From Clostridiaceae bacterium OM02-2AC (GTDB taxonomy: Bacteria > Bacillota_I > Bacilli_A > Erysipelotrichales > Erysipelotrichaceae): a DNA stretch of 64,000 nt. A program made the position numbers and the translations under genes. The DNA lies in the NCBI GenBank assembly GCA_003481775.1, contig QULU01000008.1, forward strand, positions 52,242 to 116,241, in the 5' to 3' direction. The notes beneath the pieces are model-generated. The model made no database searches, was not told where the DNA came from, and saw nothing but the letters and a program-made list of their open reading frames with translations. Shown piece by piece: positions 58,606 through 64,000 of the stretch. The first letter of the stretch is position 1, and each line of letters starts with the position of its first letter.

Positions 58606-59894
58606 TTCAGCAAACCCTCCCTGTTATCGTATACGCAGATTCCATCCACAAATGTCTTTGCCGCAAAGCCGCTGCAGACAATACCGTCAAACGGTGTGTT
58701 TTTTCCCATGGAATAGAATCCCTGTTTCTCTATCTTTCGTACGCTGTCCAGATCCATCAATACAAAATCCGAAGCGTTTCCTTCTTTCAGTTTTCCCTTA
58801 CGCTCCATCTGAAAGCGTTTTGCGGGCGCCTCGCTCATCCAGTACACCAGCTGTTCCAGCGTGAAGATGCCTTCTTCTTTCACAAAGCGGGTATACAGCA
58901 GCGGAAATGCAGTTTCCAGCGCAACGATGCCAAAGGGAGCCTTCTCCATTCCTCTGCTTTTTTCTTCCTCACTGTGCGGAGCATGGTCGTTGGCAATCAT
59001 ATCAATGGTACCGTCCAGCAACCCCTGAATCAGAGCCTGACGGTCCTCTTCCCTGCGCAGTGGCGGGTTCATCTTATGATTGGCGTTCTCCACGTCCATT
59101 TCATTGAGCAGCAGGTGATGTGCCGTTACCTCCCCGCTGACATTCAGCCCGTCCTTCTTTGCCTTGCGCAAAGACTCCACACTTTCCTGCGCACTCATGT
59201 GGCATACATGATAGCGGCAGCCGGTTTCCCTGACAAGTGCTAAATCCCGTTGAAACTGTGCATATTCACAGGCACTGGGAATCCCGGTAAGACCAAGCTG
59301 TTCACTGCGAATGCCCGCATGCATGCAGGCATTCGGCTTGCGATAGCTCATATCCTCGGTATGGGCAACGATGATACCGTCAACATCGCGACACTTCTGC
59401 ATGGCTGCTTTCATCATGTCTGCTGTTGCTACACCGACACCGTCATCACTGAATGCATGAATGCCCATAGCATGCAGTCCTTCCATGTCACTCAACTCCT
59501 GACTCGCCTCCGCCTTCGTGATGCAGGCATAGGGAATCACATGGACAAGGCTGTCCTGTTTGATTTTCGCCAGATATGTCTTCATCGTTTCCGTATTATC
59601 CGGATACGGGATGACATTGGGCATCGCCATGATGGTTGTAAAGCCGCCATGAGCCGCTGCCGCAGTTCCGCTGGCAATCGTTTCCTTATGTGCATAGCCC
59701 GGCTCACGCAGATGGGCATGCACATCGATCAGCCCGGGGAGTAGTACACAATTTTCTGCCGGGATGACCTCCTGTGCCAACGCAGGATCAATATGCTCTG
59801 CAATCTTTACAATCTGTGTTTCATCGAAAAGCACATCCATCCGTTCTGTTTCATTTCCTTTGGTAATGATACGGGCCTGCTGAATTAGTTTCAT
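58602..59894 (-). CDS. pyrC: dihydroorotase
   Basis: The protein has 430 residues from ATG 59894 (AGAGGTG upstream). It is a class I amidohydrolase: metal ligands in DVHAHLREPG near residue 60, His in VAHTED and VTAHHLL, Asp in MIANDHAPH, and substrate Asn in NPPLR. It cyclises carbamoyl aspartate to dihydroorotate. It is 36 bases downstream of pyrB and overlaps carA2 by 4 bases. Confidence 0.96.
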   Translation of the reverse strand: MKLIQQARIITKGNETERMDVLFDETQIVKIAEHIDPALAQEVIPAENCVLLPGLIDVHAHLREPGYAHKETIASGTAAAAHGGFTTIMAMPNVIPYPDNTETMKTYLAKIKQDSLVHVIPYACITKAEASQELSDMEGLHAMGIHAFSDDGVGVATADMMKAAMQKCRDVDGIIVAHTEDMSYRKPNACMHAGIRSEQLGLTGIPSACEYAQFQRDLALVRETGCRYHVCHMSAQESVESLRKAKKDGLNVSGEVTAHHLLLNEMDVENANHKMNPPLRREEDRQALIQGLLDGTIDMIANDHAPHSEEEKSRGMEKAPFGIVALETAFPLLYTRFVKEEGIFTLEQLVYWMSEAPAKRFQMERKGKLKEGNASDFVLMDLDSVRKIEKQGFYSMGKNTPFDGIVCSGFAAKTFVDGICVYDNREGLLK

Positions 59895-59930
59895 AACTGC
59901 ACCTCTTTCCTTGTTCATGCGCTATGTATG

Positions 59931-60821
59931 CTATTTATCAAATGGATAGCCGAGCGCGCGTTTGATCACTGCCTTGCGCACAAGGACTCCATTGCTCATC
60001 TGTTTGAAGATACGGCTGTTTTCCGCCTCCACCAGATCGCTGTCGATTTCCACACCACGATTGACCGGTGCCGGATGCATGATGATGGCATGCGGCTGCA
60101 TCATGGCAGCACGCTTTTTCGTCAGACCGTAGCGCTCCAGATATTCCGCCTTGCTCATCGCCATGGTTTCTTCATGACGCTCATGCTGAATGCGAAGCAT
60201 CATAACGGCATCCGCCCATTGCACTGCCTCATCTACCGGTTTGTAATATGCATCCTTTGCGACCCATTCATCCGGGCCAGAGAAGGCAACCTCTCCCCCC
60301 AGCATGCCAAGCGCTTCCTTGATGCTGTTCGCAACACGGGAATGTGCAATATCACCGATGACAGCCACCTTGATGCCCTCAAATGTCTGAAATTCCTGAT
60401 AGATGGTGAGCAGATCCAGCAGACACTGGGTCGGATGATTCCCACAGCCGTCTCCGGCATTCAGGATCGGAATCCGGATATCTTCCAGCTCCCTGAAATA
60501 TTCATCCTGACTGTGACGGATGACCACAGCATCGAAGCCGATGCTTTCAAATGTCTTGACCGTGTCGTACAGCGTTTCCCCCTTTTCCACGCTGCTTCCC
60601 TGTGCAGTGAAATTTTCTACACAGGCACCCAGCTGATGCTCTGCGCTGGCAAATGAGAAATGTGTCCGCGTGCTTGGTTCAAAAAAAAGATTAGCAACCA
60701 GCGTTTTACGCGGAAATTGCCAATCTGATTGAGAACTGGAAAAAGCAGCAGCATCCTCAAGAATGTGAAAAATCTCTTCTTTCGTTAAGTCACAGATTCT
60801 CAGTAAACTGTTCTTGTTCAT
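59931..60821 (-). CDS. pyrB: aspartate carbamoyltransferase catalytic subunit
   Basis: The protein has 296 residues; AGGAGGATAGC precedes the ATG. The carbamoyl-phosphate loop is [12 protein letters not shown] near residue 49. Others are [11 protein letters not shown] (Lys loop), [14 protein letters not shown] and [12 protein letters not shown]. It is the first gene of the pyr operon, directly behind a PyrR-type attenuator. No pyrI regulatory subunit follows, as usual in Firmicutes. Confidence 0.96.
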   Translation of the reverse strand: MNKNSLLRICDLTKEEIFHILEDAAAFSSSQSDWQFPRKTLVANLFFEPSTRTHFSFASAEHQLGACVENFTAQGSSVEKGETLYDTVKTFESIGFDAVVIRHSQDEYFRELEDIRIPILNAGDGCGNHPTQCLLDLLTIYQEFQTFEGIKVAVIGDIAHSRVANSIKEALGMLGGEVAFSGPDEWVAKDAYYKPVDEAVQWADAVMMLRIQHERHEETMAMSKAEYLERYGLTKKRAAMMQPHAIIMHPAPVNRGVEIDSDLVEAENSRIFKQMSNGVLVRKAVIKRALGYPFDK

Positions 60822-60841
60822 ATGCTATCCTCCTGCCGGTC

Positions 60842-60945
60842 CTATCAAAAAAAGGTCCATTTTGATACACAAAAGGACCCTTTCTATACACTTCAGGTTT
60901 GGTGTTCGCCTTCATAACCTCTCTGGATTATCTTAAAGGACCTTT
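60842..60945 (-). promoter_or_regulatory. PyrR-type transcription attenuator of pyr operon
   Basis: The minus-strand leader contains AAAGGUCCUUUAAGAUAA, then UCCAGAGAGGUU, the conserved PyrR-binding hairpin core, then a linker. It ends in a terminator (60847-60883) formed by AAAGGGUCC and GGACCUUU arms with a U7 tail. The early AAAGGUCC copy can substitute in an antiterminator. UMP-bound PyrR would stabilise the binding hairpin and cause termination. The pyrR gene itself is not in this window. Confidence 0.85.
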
Positions 60946-60956
60946 TATCACTCAAT

Positions 60957-60984
60957 ATTTTACCATATATCTGTCGTATTGCAA
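60957..60984 (-). promoter_or_regulatory. promoter of pyr operon
   Basis: TTGCAA, 16 bases, TAAAAT with an upstream TG (extended -10) on the minus strand. Transcription would begin a few bases before the first arm of the attenuator. Confidence 0.7.
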
Positions 60985-61293
60985 GATTTTTTTACACAGG
61001 TTGAAGAGATTGGACTTTTTCTGTTTTATATTGTATGTGATAAGCGTTTTCAGCAGGTCTGCGTGAATGCAATGATTTCCCTGTCCCGCTTATCCTATGC
61101 AAAAAAAAAACATGGAACAGCCTCCTCGCTGAGGCGGTTTGCATATTGTACAAGATTGCTCTGCTTATCTCCGTTTCCTTTCACATCGTTTTTCTGCCAA
61201 CAATGAAAGCAAGTCGCTTTGCAGCTGACAGCAGTTCCCCATGACGTCGGGTTTAAATAGTGCTATACTATATTTAGATGGGAGGTGTTCCAT
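60985..61293. other. intergenic region with SdpI-gene promoter
   Basis: Separates the pyr operon from the divergent SdpI-like gene. At the right edge ATGACG, 17 bases, TATACT is a plausible promoter, and GGGAGG precedes the ATG at 61294. A small GCCTC/GAGGC hairpin occurs near 61118. No gene is recognised in the rest. Confidence 0.45.
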
Positions 61294-61677
61294 ATGGCTT
61301 TCTGGCTGTTTATGCTTATTATGAATCTTCTGATTCCCTTGACCATGATAGGCTTTGGCTTTTTATTCCAAAACCATCCCCCAAAGGAAATCAATGGGGT
61401 TTACGGATAATGCACAGCCCTGTCCATGAAAAATGAAGACACATGGAAAACCGCACATCTGCTATGTGGCAGAATCTGGTTTGTCTGGGGATGGATTTGT
61501 GCGATTTTCTCTCTTCCTTGTATGCTGTTACTGTATGGAAAAAGCGATACAGCATGTGGCATCTATGGCAGCCTTCTCTGTTTGCTGCAATGCATTATCC
61601 TTCTTCTGACGCTGCTCCCTGTAGAACGCAGCCTGCATAAAATTTTCAATAAGGACGGCATCCGTATGACAGAATAA
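61294..61677 (+). pseudogene. SdpI/YfhL-like membrane protein gene with in-frame stop
   Basis: ATG 61294 follows GGGAGGTG and encodes a hydrophobic start (FWLFMLIMNLLIPLTMIGFGF, split by no charge) and HPPKEINGVYG. Codon 39 is TAA (61408-61410). The same frame then continues as CTALSMKNEDTWKTAH, LLCGRIWFVWGW and two further membrane helices to TAA 61677. Family members read GYRT..SMKN..TW across this point, so TAA replaces the Tyr codon and TGC the Arg codon. Promoter and ribosome binding site are intact. SdpI proteins give immunity to the SdpC toxin; this copy is probably broken unless the stop is read through. Confidence 0.75.
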
Positions 61678-62037
61678 CGAGGGGCATAGGATTCTATGCA
61701 AAAGCAGGCGCTGTTTTCCTCTTCCCATTTAAACAAGTGAACCATCTTTTGTAGAAACCTGTTATCCTTTTGAATAGCAGCAATGAAGCTGCGGCTTTCT
61801 TACAGCAGCCTGTTCATCCTTATCAAGCTAAAGCAGGAAAAACCTCGTTTACAAGCATATCCATGATTCACTGCTTCTCAAACAGCGTAAAGAAAAGAAG
61901 AAATAAGCTCCTGCATCGGAATTTACTTCTTCTTTTTTGCTTTCCATATATTTTTACCCTGATATGAGTATCCCACCAATAGATGCCCATATCCTTTTTT
62001 ATGCCGTCGCTTGGCATCATCTGTTTTTCAGGGAAAG
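61678..62037. other. intergenic stretch, terminator only
   Basis: Apart from the plus-strand terminator at 61893-61936 nothing is recognised between the convergent SdpI-like and GGDEF genes. Confidence 0.45.
61893..61936 (+). terminator. terminator
   Basis: AAAAGAAGAAATAA pairs with TTTACTTCTTCTTTT across a loop of about 15 bases, followed by further T residues. Confidence 0.6.
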
Positions 62038-63621
62038 TCAAAGAGTCCCTTGCCCTGTGTAAAGTGATCCCTTTGTACGATTCGCCTTTGTTCGATACAA
62101 CGCAGCGTCTGCTTCCTTTAACAGCTTTCTTTGATCCTTTTCCCTGTCCGCAGTAAACGCATATCCACAGGATAAGGATAACACTGCAGCGGTATATGAT
62201 CCTGCATGCTCGATGTGCTTCTCGGCAACTGCCCGCTTTACCGTATCCAGGATGTGCTTCACCTCTTTTTCCTCCTGATTCAGAAAGATAATGGAAAATT
62301 CATCACCGCCATAGCGATAAGGCCGTATACCGTCCCCCTTCACCGACAGCAGTGTGCGGCCAACCTCCACCAGTGCCTGATCCCCCATCTGATGACCATA
62401 CAAATCATTGTATTCCTTAAAATAATCGATATCCAGCATAGCGATTGCAAGAGTGTCCGCTTCAAATAGCTGCGAACTCTCCATATCATGGTTGAAGCAG
62501 CGCCGATTCCATACATGTGTAAGATCATCGAGATTCATCGTTTTTTCCAGCGCTTCGTTTTCCTTCTCCAAATCCACCTGTACCGCCTTACTGCGATGCA
62601 GCTCCATTTTCGCAGAAAGTCCTGCACTGTAATCGTCCACATCCATATCCTCGATGGCCAGTATAATTTTATGAAATTCACTATAGGCCTTATATTGCTG
62701 CGCTTCATTACAGAATTTCTCACAGTATTTTACAATCAGCTTCTGCAGCTCCTTCCTTGATTTGATATCATCATCCTGATTGATATCCGCAAGTATCTTC
62801 AAGCATTCCTCTGCATAGTCACGCGCATTGATATCCAGCATCATATCACAGACATTGGTAATAACCTGATGTACCAGCAATCGATTTTCCACCTTTTGCT
62901 GTATCTCAAACAGCTCCTTCGTCAGTGCTCTGAACTTCTCATCCTTTTTCATATAGTATTCCATCAGCACACAGTACCGGTATAAAAGCAGCATTCCTTC
63001 TACAAACGCTTGCTGATCGATCCGTTGAAACAGTGTGATATATGCCTGTAGCTCCTTTAGGTTATGCAGCTTGAATGAGCAGTTGCACAGGTTGGTCAAG
63101 GAAACCGCTCGGGAATATGCTGTATTCTCTTTTTCCTGTGCCAGCACATCATAGCTTTTCCGATAGAAGACAACAGCCTCTTCATAATTGTGTTTTAAAT
63201 CAAAGCAGGTGGCTATGTTATTGTAAGCGGATGCCATCTGCATATAATTTTGATTTTTTTCTGCAATATCCAGAGATTTCAGATAATAATCCAGGGCCGT
63301 GATTTCATCATATATAGCATTGCAAAACATCCCGTAGAAATTGTAAATGCGAATGAGGAGATCATCATACTGCTGTGCTTCACAAAGTGATTTTGCACGG
63401 GACAGATAAAGAATACAGCTTTTATTATCCCGGACTGCCAAATAGCAATCCGCAAGGAAGGTATAGGAAAAGGCGAGCGCATAGCGATCACTGGTCAGCT
63501 TTGCCCTCTCATTCAGAGTAAAGCAAAGCTCCTGTTCTTTTTCCAGATCAATCAGGCGTACACGAAGAATCTCATCCTGAATCTTTTTCGTACTCCACTT
63601 CTGATACCTGCTATCTGCCAT
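62038..63621 (-). CDS. TPR-GGDEF diguanylate cyclase
   Basis: The protein has 527 residues from ATG 63621 (AGGGGTGAG upstream). Residues about 30-340 form tetratricopeptide-type helical repeats (AFSYTFLADCYLAVRDNKSC, MASAYNNIATCFDLKHNY, YEEAVVFYRKSYDVL). A coiled linker follows, then a GGDEF domain (about 365-520) with NLDDLTHVWNRRCF, MLDIDYFKEYND and the intact active-site RYGGDEFSIIF. No RxxD inhibitory site is seen upstream of GGDEF. There is no membrane segment, so it is a cytoplasmic c-di-GMP synthase, with the repeats probably sensing a protein or peptide partner. Confidence 0.9.
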   Translation of the reverse strand: MADSRYQKWSTKKIQDEILRVRLIDLEKEQELCFTLNERAKLTSDRYALAFSYTFLADCYLAVRDNKSCILYLSRAKSLCEAQQYDDLLIRIYNFYGMFCNAIYDEITALDYYLKSLDIAEKNQNYMQMASAYNNIATCFDLKHNYEEAVVFYRKSYDVLAQEKENTAYSRAVSLTNLCNCSFKLHNLKELQAYITLFQRIDQQAFVEGMLLLYRYCVLMEYYMKKDEKFRALTKELFEIQQKVENRLLVHQVITNVCDMMLDINARDYAEECLKILADINQDDDIKSRKELQKLIVKYCEKFCNEAQQYKAYSEFHKIILAIEDMDVDDYSAGLSAKMELHRSKAVQVDLEKENEALEKTMNLDDLTHVWNRRCFNHDMESSQLFEADTLAIAMLDIDYFKEYNDLYGHQMGDQALVEVGRTLLSVKGDGIRPYRYGGDEFSIIFLNQEEKEVKHILDTVKRAVAEKHIEHAGSYTAAVLSLSCGYAFTADREKDQRKLLKEADAALYRTKANRTKGSLYTGQGTL

Positions 63622-64000
63622 AGCACTCACCCCTGCCTGTTGTTTATGTAGATATTATTACATTCTCAGGGGAATCTTACAAGCGTTTTCTACTCTCAAA
63701 AGCAATGCAAATTTTCCTTTCCGAAGCAATAACGAAGCAATATTCAATCCATGTCACAGCAGCGTCATGGAAAAGGATTATCCTATTCCCATATCCGACA
63801 CAGCAATATCTTCACGGAAGTGCAATACCTCTGCTGTTTTATGCGTTTCAGTCACCTTTCGATATACAGCGACTTATCCGTTTATGGAAAACATGCTTCT
63901 ATTCGTTATGCTTTTTTATTTGAACTAGCTGAGGCTGCAAAAAAGGCAGATACTACAGCTCAATGGCATCAACCTAAGGAAATGTGGTTGATGCCATTTT
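63622..64000. other. intergenic region ending in a terminator at the window edge
   Basis: No gene recognised between the GGDEF start and the edge; a 72-codon plus-strand frame here has no ribosome binding site or known motif. At 63962-64000, AATGGCATCAACC and GGTTGATGCCATT with a TTTT tail form a terminator for a gene arriving from the left or right beyond view. Confidence 0.5.
63962..64000. terminator. terminator at right edge
   Basis: Perfect 13-bp stem with a 12-base loop and a T run that is cut by the end of the window. Confidence 0.7.

Noticed and set aside
60979..61206. Short plus-strand open frame upstream of the pyr promoter.
   Set aside because: It begins inside the pyr promoter region, contains poly-K/poly-F-like stretches and lacks a ribosome binding site.
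63705..63923. 72-codon plus-strand frame near the right edge.
   Set aside because: No ribosome binding site and no recognisable motif; it spans the likely upstream region of the GGDEF gene.

Overview
The window looks like a low-to-mid GC Firmicutes chromosome, most probably a gut member of the Erysipelotrichia close to [Clostridium] innocuum. That placement is an inference from gene content: anaerobic pyruvate formate-lyase, a PyrR-attenuated pyr operon, a ZTP riboswitch, a Tn916-type element, a BaiA-like dehydrogenase and AGGAGG ribosome binding sites. No rRNA or tRNA gene was seen.

Region 1 (1-16.5 kb). One enormous minus-strand gene starts at 14301 and runs off the left edge still open, giving at least 4767 codons. 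It encodes an exported surface protein with an AT-richer N-terminal part and a very long array of Ig-like/bacterial-Ig modules. Just upstream is a tyrosine recombinase gene flanked by two 23-bp sites whose 7-bp spacers are exact reverse complements. This is the layout of a self-encoded DNA inversion switch placed to control the giant adhesin, and it is the most interesting thing in the window.

Region 2 (16.5-31.8 kb) is accessory DNA. It holds a 5'-truncated PRD/EIIA regulator, a large serine recombinase with a 51-aa upstream ORF, and a broken peptidoglycan-binding fragment. A compact Tn916-type integrative element follows at about 21.7-27.4 kb (int, xis, MobT/Rep_trans relaxase, oriT-like hairpins, XRE regulator, TetR regulator, alpha/beta hydrolase, response-regulator remnant). 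After it comes an AT-rich two-component system plus BcrAB-type ABC transporter operon, then decayed coding remnants.

Region 3 (31.8-46.9 kb) is ordinary chromosome: a MerR regulator, murB, a 2-hydroxyacid dehydrogenase, a flippase-like membrane protein, a cysteine desulfidase-family gene with a divergent LysR regulator, pta, DsrE and PAP2 proteins, a class I fructose-bisphosphate aldolase carrying an internal deletion, pflA-pflB under a ZTP riboswitch, and a BaiA-like short-chain dehydrogenase.

Region 4 (46.9-61 kb) is a complete de novo UMP operon read on the minus strand: pyrB-pyrC-carA2-carB2-pyrK-pyrD-pyrF-pyrE-carA1-carB1, with a PyrR-type attenuator in front. It carries two full carbamoyl-phosphate synthase pairs. 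The first (carA2B2) has lost both the catalytic Cys and His of its glutaminase domain, so the two pairs probably use different nitrogen sources or are regulated differently. A strong terminator-like hairpin separates pyrE from carA1B1.

The right end has an SdpI-like gene interrupted by a stop codon and a TPR-GGDEF diguanylate cyclase.
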